NCBI GenBank assembly: GCA_003136335.1
Contig: PLEA01000380.1
Location: forward strand, 1-15,002
Direction of reading: 5' to 3'
Source of the DNA: Acidobacteriaceae bacterium
GTDB lineage: Bacteria > Acidobacteriota > Terriglobia > Terriglobales > SbA1
DNA length: 15,002 nt
In this document: positions 7,443 to 14,403 of the stretch, in pieces
Numbering within the stretch: the stretch's first letter is position 1
How the letters are laid out: each line of letters starts with the position of its first letter
Program-made: the position numbers and the translations under genes
Notes under the pieces: generated by a model
What the model was told of the DNA's origin: nothing
The model's input: the letters and a program-made list of their open reading frames with translations, nothing else
Database searches by the model: none

Positions 7443-8828
7443 TCACGCCACTAGCGGGGCATTGGCGATTCCCGCAGTCCCAAATACTCTCCGGTATCGC
7501 TCGATTTCTGCTGTCGGCCCCAGCGCCTTGGAATAATTGTCGGAAAGCTTCACCGCAGGCCGCCCTTCAACACTGGAAACTTTGCAGATCAGACTGATGG
7601 GATCAAAGCCCCCGCCAACGTTGGGATTGCATCCCCGAAAATCATTGGTCAGCAGAGTTCCCCACCCAGCGCTGAACCGAATGCGGCGCCCCGGCGTCCA
7701 CTTGTTGCGATCATGGAAATCCGCAGCACTGAGGAAGTCGCCCGGGCTCGCGCCGCTCGCAACATTCCCGCCAAAATACGCATGCAGACCGAGAATCTGA
7801 TCCACATCCAGCGTGTCCGACGCGATCAAAAGCTTCTCGCGAGGGTCCTTTCCGTGCGCCCGAAGCCATGCAATATATTCGTCGCCGGCAACGTATGGGT
7901 CTTTGCTGTCCACGCGCTGCCCGGTCCAGTCGGCCACCCAGCCGGGCGCGCCCGTCAGAAATTGCGTCGTCCCAAACGTGTCGGGCAGCAGTACGCGCAG
8001 AGCACCTTCATACGTCTGCTGCCACAACTCCAGCATGCGGTACTGCGATTCCTTCAGAGCCACATCATCGGGCACGAGTGCAGCCATCACCATTGGAATT
8101 TCATGGGCATTGGTTCCAATCGCTTCCAGATCATGCTTGTGCGCCAGGAACGCATTCGACGTCCCGATGAAATTGCTCCCCAGATTGGATGCCATGGCTT
8201 CGACTACATATTCCTGCCACAGAAAGCTGTGCCGGCGCCGTGTTCCAAAGTCGCCAACGTTCAGTCCGGGAACGCCGTGTAGCCGCTCAATCTTGCTCCA
8301 CAACTTGGTTTTGGCCCGGGCGTAAAGAATGTCGAGCCCGAACTCGCTCAGCGTCTTCAGATTAGCCCGCGTCTTCAACTCATCCAGAATGGCCAGCGCA
8401 TACAGCTCCCACATCGTGGTTTCAGTCCAAGCGCCTTCGAAGGTCAGATGGATCTGCCCGTCCTGCACCCGCAACCGATAATCCGATAAATGAAAGTCGC
8501 GCTCCAGCCACTCCAGAAATGCCGGCTCAAAAATTCCGCGCCGTCCATAAAACGTGTTGCCGGCCAGCCAGACCAGTTCCGACTTTCGAAACCGTTCTCC
8601 ACGCACATGCTGCAGTTGCACCTTGAGCTCTTCGATGTTGATGATGTCGGCCATACGTACTGCGGAATGCCGATTAAACAGCGAGAACTCCACTCGAGTC
8701 TTCGGGAAATGCTTCCAGATAAACTGCAGCATCAACAGCTTGTAAAAATCCGTATCCAGCAACGACCGGATAACCGGATCGAGTTCCCAGTTGTGATTGT
8801 GCGCGCGTTCTGCAAAGTTGACGATCAT
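7443..8828 (-). CDS. pncB: Nicotinate phosphoribosyltransferase
   Basis: Cytoplasmic NAD salvage enzyme that makes nicotinate mononucleotide from nicotinate and PRPP, with ATP hydrolysis. The 461-residue protein is longer than the roughly 400-residue Escherichia coli enzyme. The N-terminal 'LLDTDFYKLLMLQFIW' (about 23-38) is a strong family signature. 'FGTRRRHS' (about 204-211) and 'TSNAFLAHKHDLEAIGTNAHE' (about 223-243) form the active site, with the phosphorylatable histidine at about 242. 'FSAGWGTLLTND' and 'GGGFDPISLICK' match the C-terminal phosphate-binding region. The ATG at 8828 has no clear Shine-Dalgarno. A TATTGT element 24 nt upstream could be a -10 giving a very short leader. Repeats A and B lie directly upstream, so the promoter sits close to, or within, repeat-derived DNA. 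Confidence 0.94.
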   Translation of the reverse strand: MIVNFAERAHNHNWELDPVIRSLLDTDFYKLLMLQFIWKHFPKTRVEFSLFNRHSAVRMADIINIEELKVQLQHVRGERFRKSELVWLAGNTFYGRRGIFEPAFLEWLERDFHLSDYRLRVQDGQIHLTFEGAWTETTMWELYALAILDELKTRANLKTLSEFGLDILYARAKTKLWSKIERLHGVPGLNVGDFGTRRRHSFLWQEYVVEAMASNLGSNFIGTSNAFLAHKHDLEAIGTNAHEIPMVMAALVPDDVALKESQYRMLELWQQTYEGALRVLLPDTFGTTQFLTGAPGWVADWTGQRVDSKDPYVAGDEYIAWLRAHGKDPREKLLIASDTLDVDQILGLHAYFGGNVASGASPGDFLSAADFHDRNKWTPGRRIRFSAGWGTLLTNDFRGCNPNVGGGFDPISLICKVSSVEGRPAVKLSDNYSKALGPTAEIERYRRVFGTAGIANAPLVA

Positions 8829-8862
8829 CGGATGCGGGCAGTTTGAGTTTCGACAATATCAC

Positions 8863-8914
8863 GGGCGTCATCCCGACCGCAGCCGTTTTTCAGGCGGGGG
8901 AGGATCTTGCGCGA
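8863..8914. repeat. Dispersed repeat family A, copy 2
   Basis: Partner of 1264-1315, in the same orientation. Both begin GGGCGTCATC, share a TTCAGGCGG core, and end with GGATCT followed by GCGCG. Here it is directly upstream of pncB and followed by repeat B after 26 bp, so two repeat families are stacked in one intergenic gap. Confidence 0.65.
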
Positions 8915-8940
8915 GAGCTGCGGAACGAAATCTGCGAACC

Positions 8941-9033
8941 CCAGCCGCGAAGCGGCGGAACGTGAAAGCCCGGCACGGAAGTGCCGGGTGAGATTACGAA
9001 AAGCACGCGAGTCCCGCAGGGACGGCACAAGTT
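8941..9033. repeat. Dispersed repeat family B (three-hairpin element), copy 1
   Basis: A 93-bp palindromic element with the same order as 13111-13204. It contains GCCGC-GAA-GCGGC (8944-8956); CCCGGCAC (8969-8976), loop GGAA, GTGCCGGG (8981-8988); and GTCCC-GCA-GGGAC (9011-9023), then GGCACAAGTT. It lies 25 bp beyond the 3' end of the SulP gene and upstream of pncB, so it may also act as a SulP transcript end. No coding frame is supported. Confidence 0.85.
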
Positions 9034-9058
9034 CTTAGGCGCACACTGAGTCAGAAGC

Positions 9059-10756
9059 CTAGCTCTTCGCCCCGACAAACTTCCGCTCCAGTCCCTCGTA
9101 AACTTCCTCCGCCCGCCGCAGCGCTTCCTGCACGTTGACGCAGATGTTTTCTTCCCCAATGACTTCCGCGAACTCCGCCTGATGAATGAGTTGCGCCGGC
9201 TGCTCCCGCGCTCCGCAGAGAATCAGCGTGCGCTTGCTCGCGTGCAATTGTTTGGCAATCTCTTCTATCGCAAACAGCCCAGTAGCATCCAGCGCGGTCA
9301 TATTCCGCAGCCGCAAAATAACCACCGGCGGCAGCCGATGCAGGTTCTCGGTGACCGCCAGAATCTTGTCGGTCGCCCCAAACAAAAACGGCCCGTGAAT
9401 GCGGAAGATAGTCGCGTAATAAGGAATATCCTTGTCCTGCAGAATGTGCACGCGCCCGTCTTCCACGTAGTCCTCGGTCACTTGGGACACGGTCGTGGTC
9501 GCAGCCACGCGGCTGATGAATAGCAACGCCGCCAGAATCATCCCCGCCTCGACCGCCACAGTAAGATCGGCAAATACGGTCAAGGCAAACGTCACCAGCC
9601 AGATGCTGATGTCCGTCTTAGTAAGCTTCAGCAGCTGCGGAATCTCGCGCCACTCGCCCATGTTGTAAGCGACGACCATCAGAATCCCCGCCAGCGCCGC
9701 CATCGGCACATAGCTCACCAGTGGCGCCGCAAACAACAGAATGCATAGCAGAGTAAGCGCGTGGATCATTCCCGCCACCGGCGACTGCGCGCCAGAGCGA
9801 ATATTGGTCGCAGTCCGCGCAATGGCTCCGGTGGCCGGCAATCCCCCAAACATCGGCGAGAAGATGTTAGCCACGCCCTGCCCAATGAGCTCCACGTTGG
9901 GATTGTGCCGGTCGTTGCTCATCCGGTCCGACACGACGGCCGACATCAGCGATTCGATCGCGCCCAACATGGCTATCGTGAAGGCCGGTCCCAGGAGCCC
10001 GTGGATGAGGTCTGTGCGGAAGTGGGGGATTTGCCAGTGTGGCAGACCTGCCGGAATTCCCCCGAACCTCGTCCCGATGGTTTCCACCGGCAGCTTGAAG
10101 AAATAAACCGCACAAGTGGAAAGGAGCAGCGCAACGATCGGTCCCGGAATGCGAGGCGACAGCCCCCGGCAGATGATTAGCGTCAGCAAGGTAAACACTG
10201 CGAGCGCGGTCGCTTCCAACGACAGCGTATGAAAGTTGCCAGCGAGCGCTTCCACGCGTAGCCAGAACACTCCGGGAACTTTGTCGAGATGAAGTCCGAA
10301 AAAGTCTTTGATCTGGGTGCTAGCGATGAGCACCGCAATCCCATTCGTGAATCCGATGACGACCGGCCGCGGGATGAATTTCACGCCCGTGCCAAGCCCC
10401 GTAACACCCATGATCACCAGCAGCACGCCGGCCATCACGGTGCACATGAACAGCCCATCCACCCCGTGTACCGCGACAATCCCCGCGATCACTACGACAA
10501 AAGCGCCCGTCGGCCCGCCGATCTGCATCTTCGATCCGCCCAGCGCCGACACCAGAAACCCGGTGACGATGGCACAGTAAATCCCAGCCTGCGGCGTCAA
10601 TCCCGAAGCAATGGCAAACGCCATCGCCAAGGGCAGCGCCACCAGCCCCACGGTAACTCCCGCGATCAGGTCAAGCAGAAATTTGTGTCGGTCGTAATCG
10701 CGAAGGCAAATCACCGACTTCGGCAGCCAATTCTCGCTCAGGAAAACACGCGCCAT
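9059..10756 (-). CDS. SulP-family anion permease with C-terminal STAS domain
   Basis: Inner-membrane transporter of 565 residues, the usual SulP (SLC26-like) length. The N-terminal membrane domain has the family signature region 'LIAGVTVGLVALPLAMAFAIASGL' (about 30-53) and 'SALGGSKMQIGGPTGAFVVV', then ten or more further hydrophobic stretches to about residue 415. The C-terminal cytoplasmic STAS domain spans about 440-550, with 'NMTALDATGLFAIEEIAKQL' matching the conserved loop of anti-sigma antagonist-like domains. Family members move sulfate, bicarbonate or other anions; the substrate cannot be fixed from sequence, and no sulfate assimilation genes lie nearby. The start at 10756 is set by the expected N-terminus and by a GATAAT box just 6 nt upstream, suggesting a leaderless transcript. 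Repeat B lies after its stop. Confidence 0.92.
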   Translation of the reverse strand: MARVFLSENWLPKSVICLRDYDRHKFLLDLIAGVTVGLVALPLAMAFAIASGLTPQAGIYCAIVTGFLVSALGGSKMQIGGPTGAFVVVIAGIVAVHGVDGLFMCTVMAGVLLVIMGVTGLGTGVKFIPRPVVIGFTNGIAVLIASTQIKDFFGLHLDKVPGVFWLRVEALAGNFHTLSLEATALAVFTLLTLIICRGLSPRIPGPIVALLLSTCAVYFFKLPVETIGTRFGGIPAGLPHWQIPHFRTDLIHGLLGPAFTIAMLGAIESLMSAVVSDRMSNDRHNPNVELIGQGVANIFSPMFGGLPATGAIARTATNIRSGAQSPVAGMIHALTLLCILLFAAPLVSYVPMAALAGILMVVAYNMGEWREIPQLLKLTKTDISIWLVTFALTVFADLTVAVEAGMILAALLFISRVAATTTVSQVTEDYVEDGRVHILQDKDIPYYATIFRIHGPFLFGATDKILAVTENLHRLPPVVILRLRNMTALDATGLFAIEEIAKQLHASKRTLILCGAREQPAQLIHQAEFAEVIGEENICVNVQEALRRAEEVYEGLERKFVGAKS

Positions 10757-10762
10757 TCTGAC

Positions 10763-10768
10763 ATTATC
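10763..10768 (-). promoter_or_regulatory. Putative -10 (GATAAT) giving a leaderless SulP mRNA
   Basis: Read on the minus strand, GATAAT is followed by 6 nt and then the ATG of the SulP gene. That spacing would place the transcription start at, or next to, the A of the start codon. No Shine-Dalgarno can fit in the gap. A good -35 is not evident. Confidence 0.45.
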
Positions 10769-10878
10769 GACCTGGCGGCTGGAATCGGGTAGATGACCGA
10801 GGTACGCAACTCATGCAGCCCCAGTTTCCGTGTTAAGGGGCGTACTGATGGGAATTTTCGTCGACGGGATTTGGGAAG

Positions 10879-10939
10879 GGCACGGCTTCCGGCCGTGCCG
10901 CCCGGGGCCTGCAAGGATGCGGGTTTTAGCCTCTGAGGC
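10879..10939. repeat. Palindromic repeat pair in the SulP-ICMT intergenic gap
   Basis: First stem: GGCACGGC (10879-10886), loop TTCCG, GCCGTGCC (10892-10899). Its reverse strand carries CGGAA in the loop, similar to the GGAA loop of repeat B. Second stem: GCCTC-T-GAGGC (10929-10939) following GGGTTTTA. These occupy the gap (10757-10980) between divergent genes. I see no gene in that gap. Confidence 0.6.
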
Positions 10940-10966
10940 ATTCCGCGCTGCTGCTGATTGTGAGCC

Positions 10967-10974
10967 TGTAGAAT
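10967..10974 (+). promoter_or_regulatory. Extended -10 (TGTAGAAT) giving a leaderless mRNA for the 10981 gene
   Basis: TGTAGAAT ends 6 nt before the ATG at 10981, the same spacing as the SulP promoter on the other strand. TAGAAT matches five of six -10 consensus bases. No ribosome binding site (the intervening CCTCCC is pyrimidine-rich) and no clear -35 are visible. Confidence 0.5.
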
Positions 10975-10980
10975 CCTCCC

Positions 10981-11562
10981 ATGCAGCTCCTGCGAACCCT
11001 GGGATGGCTCGCCTGTGTGGTCTATTCGACCATCCCTTTGTTCTGGTTGATGGTCCATCCGCGAGCGCATCGCTGGCGGACGCGCGAGGCCTCGCCGTTC
11101 CGAGTGCTCGTCCCCGCCTGGATCGTCATGTGGATTGGCATGGGCGCGCTCACCAGCCCCTGGCGAAACACAACCTTCTACGCGACGCCTTGGGCTTGGG
11201 CTCCAGCCGCGCTTTTATTTGCCGTAGGAATCTCCATATATTCAAGCGCAGGAGCGCACTTCAGTTGGGCGCAGTTAGGCGGCCTGCCGGAAGTCCGCGC
11301 TGGCCACGAGGACGACCGCCTCGTGACCACCGGCATTCGCTCGCGAGTCCGCCACCCTGTCTATCTGGGCCATCTTTGCGAGATGCTGGGCTGGAGCGTG
11401 GGAACTGGTCTCGCCGTCTGCTGGCTATTGACGGCCTGGGCAATCGCCAGCGGCGCCGTAATGATTAGCCTGGAGGACGCCGAGTTGGAGAAGCGCTTCG
11501 GAGCAGAATACGTCGCTTATCGTCAGAGCGTCCACGCAGTATTGCCGAGGCTGCGCATATGA
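10981..11562 (+). CDS. Isoprenylcysteine carboxyl methyltransferase-like membrane protein
   Basis: Small integral membrane protein of 193 residues with about four hydrophobic segments (about 6-26, 43-62, 72-90, 142-164). The C-terminal half carries the ICMT/PEMT-type signature: 'TTGIRSRVRHPVYLGHLCEMLGW' (about 116-138, with RHPVYLG at 124-130), then the acidic 'LEDAELEKRFGAEYVAYRQSV' (about 164-184). In related methyltransferases these motifs bind S-adenosylmethionine and the substrate. In bacteria the substrate is usually unknown (lipids, quinones and protein cysteines have all been proposed for relatives), so no specific reaction is claimed. The ATG is set by the leaderless promoter. It ends 83 bp before lolC/E, which has its own promoter. 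Confidence 0.8.
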   Translation: MQLLRTLGWLACVVYSTIPLFWLMVHPRAHRWRTREASPFRVLVPAWIVMWIGMGALTSPWRNTTFYATPWAWAPAALLFAVGISIYSSAGAHFSWAQLGGLPEVRAGHEDDRLVTTGIRSRVRHPVYLGHLCEMLGWSVGTGLAVCWLLTAWAIASGAVMISLEDAELEKRFGAEYVAYRQSVHAVLPRLRI

Positions 11563-11570
11563 TCCGATCA

Positions 11571-11601
11571 TTCACAGCGATTCCCGAGCAGTAGTTATAA
11601 T
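11571..11601 (+). promoter_or_regulatory. Sigma-70-type promoter upstream of lolC/E
   Basis: TTCACA at 11571-11576 (five of six matches to TTGACA) and a perfect TATAAT at 11596-11601 are separated by 19 bp, a little longer than optimal. The TATAAT lies 44 nt upstream of the lolC/E ATG. A heptad repeat occupies the expected leader. Confidence 0.55.
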
Positions 11602-11609
11602 CCGACTTG

Positions 11610-11637
11610 GCTGAAAGCTGAGAGCTGACGGCTGATG
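11610..11637. repeat. Four tandem GCTGANN heptads in the lolC/E leader
   Basis: GCTGAAA, GCTGAGA, GCTGACG and GCTGATG follow one another with an exact 7-nt period. They lie in the expected 5' leader, between the promoter and the ATG at 11646. Such heptamer arrays resemble the short tandemly repeated repetitive (STRR) sequences known from cyanobacteria and some other bacteria. Confidence 0.8.
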
Positions 11638-11645
11638 CCTCCCTC

Positions 11646-12980
11646 ATGCGCTTCGAACTCTTCATCGCGACCCGCTACCTGCGCGCCAAGCGTCGCCAGG
11701 CCTTCATCGGCATCATCACCGGCATCTCCGTCGCCGGAGTCGCCGCGGGCGTGGCTTCCCTCGTAGTCGCCATGGCCATCACCAACGGCTTTCGCCAGGA
11801 CCTCCAGCAGCGCCTGCTGGGTTCCACTTCCCACATCAGCCTGCAGCGTATCGCCGATGACGGCATCCAAAACTGGCCCGCGCTCATGGAGCGCCTCTCG
11901 AAGCAGCCTCATGTCGTCGCGGCCGCTCCGGCAATCTTCGAGGAAGTCCTCATCGCACGCGGTCCGCGGGCGCGAGGCGCCGTGCTCAAAGGAATGATCC
12001 CTCGCTACGAGCGCAAAGTCGGAGATCTGTTATCGACAGTAAAAGAAGGCTCTGCAGTTGCCCTGGAAGAAAACCCCACCCCAGGGGATGCCCATGTGGG
12101 CGCGGGCGACTCGCCCGCGCCGCCCGCAGCCGACACTCAAAACAGTTCTCCCGATTCGCTGGAAGGGGTGCAGCAACGCGTTTCCGCCATGCCTCCCATT
12201 GTTCTCGGCAAGGACATGGCCGACAACCTCGGCGCCACAGTCGGCTCCGTGGTAATGGTGGTCAGTCCGCAGGGCGAGCTCACTCCCTTCGGCACGGTCC
12301 CCAAATACACCCGTTTCCACGTAGTCGGAATTTTCAGTTCCGGCTTCTTCGACTACGACTCCAATTGGGCCTTCGTTCGCCTGTCGGACGCGCAGAAATT
12401 GTTCGGCTTGGGCGACCTGATCTCCGTCATAGAGTTCAAAGTAGACGACATCTACCAGGCCGCCCCGATCTCGCGCAGCCTCGAAGACGCTGCCGGCAAC
12501 GGTTTTATGGCCACCAACTGGCAGGAGCAGAACAAGGCCCTGTTCCACGCCCTCCGCCTGGAGCGCCTGGTCACCTTCATCACCATCGGCCTCATCGTCT
12601 TCGTAGCGGCTCTCAACATCCTGATCTCTCTCATCATGATGGTCATGGAGAAAACGAAAGACATTGCCGTGCTCATGTCCATGGGCACGCGCCAGGCGCA
12701 GGTGCGCAATCTTTTTATTGCGCAGGGTGTGCTGATTGGCGCCATCGGCACCGCCATCGGCCTGGTATTGGGATATGCCATCTCCTACGCCGGAGGACAC
12801 TACCACGTGTTGACGCTGTCGCCCGAGGTCTACTCCATCGACTACGTCCCGTTCGCGCCAAGGGCGATCGACGGCGTGCTGGTCGCCTTGGTCGCAGTGG
12901 GAATCTCGTTTATAGCGACGCTGTATCCGTCGTGGTCGGCATCCCGCATCCTTCCGGCCGAGGCTCTGCGCTATGAATGA
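11646..12980 (+). CDS. LolC/LolE-type lipoprotein-releasing ABC permease with an internal insert
   Basis: Inner-membrane permease of 444 residues that, with LolD, extracts mature lipoproteins from the inner membrane for LolA delivery to the outer membrane. 'RFELFIATRYLRAKRRQAFIGIITGISVAGVAAGVASLVVAMAITNGF' type N-terminus (shown here in parts: RFELFIATRYLRAK, then TM1 about 20-47) is diagnostic of the family. Three C-terminal membrane segments lie at about 303-330, 358-385 and 410-432, with 'EKTKDIAVLMSMGT' between them. Residues about 141-180 form a Pro/Ala/Ser-rich insert where relatives pass directly from 'VREG' to 'PGIVLGKELA'. This insert holds a strong palindrome. No Shine-Dalgarno precedes the ATG. 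A paralogue distinction (LolC versus LolE versus a fused single permease) cannot be made here. Confidence 0.88.
   Translation: MRFELFIATRYLRAKRRQAFIGIITGISVAGVAAGVASLVVAMAITNGFRQDLQQRLLGSTSHISLQRIADDGIQNWPALMERLSKQPHVVAAAPAIFEEVLIARGPRARGAVLKGMIPRYERKVGDLLSTVKEGSAVALEENPTPGDAHVGAGDSPAPPAADTQNSSPDSLEGVQQRVSAMPPIVLGKDMADNLGATVGSVVMVVSPQGELTPFGTVPKYTRFHVVGIFSSGFFDYDSNWAFVRLSDAQKLFGLGDLISVIEFKVDDIYQAAPISRSLEDAAGNGFMATNWQEQNKALFHALRLERLVTFITIGLIVFVAALNILISLIMMVMEKTKDIAVLMSMGTRQAQVRNLFIAQGVLIGAIGTAIGLVLGYAISYAGGHYHVLTLSPEVYSIDYVPFAPRAIDGVLVALVAVGISFIATLYPSWSASRILPAEALRYE
12099..12121. repeat. Perfect palindrome inside the lolC/E coding sequence
   Basis: GGCGCGGGCGA (12099-12109), one central C, then TCGCCCGCGCC (12111-12121): eleven-base arms with no mismatch. 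It encodes about residues 152-159 (GAGDSPAP) in the family-atypical insert, and the reading frame stays open through it. The look is that of an intergenic GC-rich repeat that landed in a gene. Confidence 0.8.
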
Positions 12981-12991
12981 GAAACTCTTGG

Positions 12992-13020
12992 CCACGGATT
13001 CACGCGGATTTTCACGGATA
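12992..13020. repeat. Three imperfect CACGGATT units after the lolC/E stop
   Basis: CACGGATT, CACGCGGATT and CACGGATA follow each other in 29 bp, starting 11 bp after the stop codon. Comparable CACGGAT-rich direct repeats are scattered through several bacterial phyla; that recollection is not verified here. Confidence 0.6.
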
Positions 13021-13110
13021 ACGCAAAGGCAGGTCTTTCGTGGGTGCGTGCGATCAGAATTCCTGCGAACTGAATTCCTGGGAGAACGGCATAGCAGAAT
13101 CAACCCGACT

Positions 13111-13204
13111 CCAGCCGCGAAGCGGCGGCATGCATTAGCCCCGGACGGAAGTCCGGGGTACGCGATAAGAAATGGAACCCAGCCCCGGAGGGACGGCAGA
13201 AGTT
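13111..13204. repeat. Dispersed repeat family B (three-hairpin element), copy 2
   Basis: Same order as 8941-9033 and same orientation. GCCGC-GAA-GCGGC (13114-13126) is identical in both copies. The central stem is CCCCGGAC (13139-13146), loop GGAA, GTCCGGGG (13151-13158). A GC-rich third segment ends in GGACGGCAGAAGTT. Compared with copy 1, the central stem has two changed base pairs, both compensated. It lies between the two lol genes. Confidence 0.85.
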
Positions 13205-13436
13205 ATGCACTGGTTAGTCCCAGATCCCTTCTCGTGACCGAGGTCGAGGGGGCGATTTCGCAGTCGTCCTCCAATTTTCCACATCATTCTGAACTCGGAC
13301 ACGGCGAAACGGTTTCAAACCACCACTCACCACTCGAACTGCCCGCGAATACTGGCTTCACCGTAGGTCGGAATCCTCCGAACTTTAGCCCTTGGAACGA
13401 AAGAGACACGACTTGCATCTAACGGAACAAGAATCG

Positions 13437-14126
13437 ATGCTTCGGGTGGAAGGCTTGAAGAAGGTTTTCCGGTCCGGCGAATCGGATCTGGTGCTCTTTG
13501 AAAATCTGTCGTTTGAGGTGAAGCGAGGCGAAATGCTCGCCATTGTGGGCGAATCCGGCGCAGGCAAGAGTACCTTGTTGCACATCGTGAGCGCTCTTGA
13601 TCGCGCTTCCGCAGGTGACGTATACTGCGCCCACTTGCGATTGAACTCGTTATCGCACGACGAAGCCGCGAACTTTCGCAACCGGGAAACCGGCTTCGTA
13701 TGGCAGTTCCACTATCTGCTGCCGGAATTCACGGCGGCCGAAAACGTTGCCATGCCGCTGCTGTTGCGAGGGCAGACGTGGCAGCAGGTCGAGCCAGAAG
13801 CTTCACGCTGGCTGCGTGAGGTCGGCCTGGAACAACGCGCGCATCATCGCTCAGGCGAGCTTTCAGGCGGAGAGCAGCAGCGGGTGGCTCTGGCCCGCGC
13901 GCTCATCACCGGCCCCAAGCTGCTGCTGGCCGATGAGCCCACGGGTGATCTCGACGGACACACCGCGGAAGCGGTTTTCGCTTTGATTGCGCGATTACAT
14001 CGCGAGCATCAACTCACCTCCCTCATTGCCACGCATAACTTGTCGTTTGCCCGCCGCTGCCATCGTGTTTTGAGGTTGCAGCGAGGACGCATGGAAGAGA
14101 TTCCGCCGGAGTCGTTGCCGGCGTAA
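13437..14126 (+). CDS. lolD: LolD-type lipoprotein-export ABC ATPase
   Basis: Cytoplasmic ATPase of 229 residues, typical LolD length, which powers LolC/E. Walker A 'GESGAGKST' (about 38-46), Q-loop with the LolD-like '[16 protein letters not shown]' (about 89-104, Gln90), signature '[15 protein letters not shown]' (about 142-156), Walker B 'LLLADEP' (about 162-168), D-loop 'GDLDG', and the H-loop His200 are all intact. I chose the ATG at 13437 because the family begins '[11 protein letters not shown]'; a TTG at 13392 would add 15 residues without support. GGAA lies about 10-13 nt upstream, a weak ribosome binding site. Unlike most lol operons, the gene does not abut its permease but follows a 456-bp repeat-filled gap. 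FtsE/MacB-like ATPases are alternatives, but the Q-loop segment and the permease nearby favour LolD. Confidence 0.92.
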   Translation: MLRVEGLKKVFRSGESDLVLFENLSFEVKRGEMLAIVGESGAGKSTLLHIVSALDRASAGDVYCAHLRLNSLSHDEAANFRNRETGFVWQFHYLLPEFTAAENVAMPLLLRGQTWQQVEPEASRWLREVGLEQRAHHRSGELSGGEQQRVALARALITGPKLLLADEPTGDLDGHTAEAVFALIARLHREHQLTSLIATHNLSFARRCHRVLRLQRGRMEEIPPESLPA

Positions 14127-14403
14127 GAAACTGGAAGCCGGGAACGAGGATTGGGAACGCAGATTAGAGAAATATGAGTAGGACCAAGTGCAAGAAAATG
14201 GCGCGAAGGGAAGTCTACGGAAAGGACTCGACAACCGTTCCTTCGGTAACGTGATCAAAGATTTGCGGAATCGTTTCAGTACTTGGGTTTTCAGGCCGTT
14301 TGATTGCATAATGGCGATAGAATAAGGTGAGCAGGCAGGGATCAGGTTCGGTAGATCGGGCGAGCAAGGCGGTTTCGACCAGGAAAGTCAGGGGGAAGGC
14401 ATT
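14127..14403. other. Intergenic region before clpC
   Basis: No gene is supported. It contains a small stem with a TTCG loop (CGTTCC at 14236-14241, GTAACG at 14246-14251, one mismatch), which could be a weak end for the lolD transcript but lacks a T-run. Possible promoter elements for clpC are CATAAT (14307-14312) with TTGGGT (14283-14288) at 18-bp spacing, or TAGAAT (14318-14323). None is strong. I see no CIRCE element or CtsR-like heptad direct repeat. Confidence 0.4.
14391..14399 (+). promoter_or_regulatory. Strong Shine-Dalgarno of clpC
   Basis: GGGGGAAGG lies 4 nt before the ATG at 14404, the clearest ribosome binding site in the window. It fixes the clpC start and contrasts with the weak or missing sites of most neighbouring genes. 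Confidence 0.7.

Larger units (their letters stand above)
12981..13436. other. 456-bp gene-free gap between lolC/E and lolD, repeat-rich
   Basis: No supportable gene. From left to right it holds three CACGGATT-like units (12992-13020), a duplicated GAATTCCTG (13057-13065 and 13072-13080), repeat B copy 2 (13111-13204), and two CCACTCN heptads (13323-13336). An open frame over 12973-13422 has repeat-derived composition and no family resemblance, so it was not called. No convincing promoter for lolD was found. Confidence 0.7.

Noticed and set aside
8941..9033. Possible CRISPR-like array from repeated hairpins
   Set aside because: There is only one unit at each site, with no regular spacers and no cas genes in the window.
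12030..13103. Long minus-strand open frame (357 codons) antisense to lolC/E
   Set aside because: It is Asp/Gly/His/Arg-rich, lacks a recognisable fold, and is fully explained by the lolC/E frame and the repeat region.
12973..13422. 149-codon plus-strand open frame between lolC/E and lolD
   Set aside because: It is built from dispersed repeats, overlaps the lolC/E end, and lacks a ribosome binding site or family resemblance.
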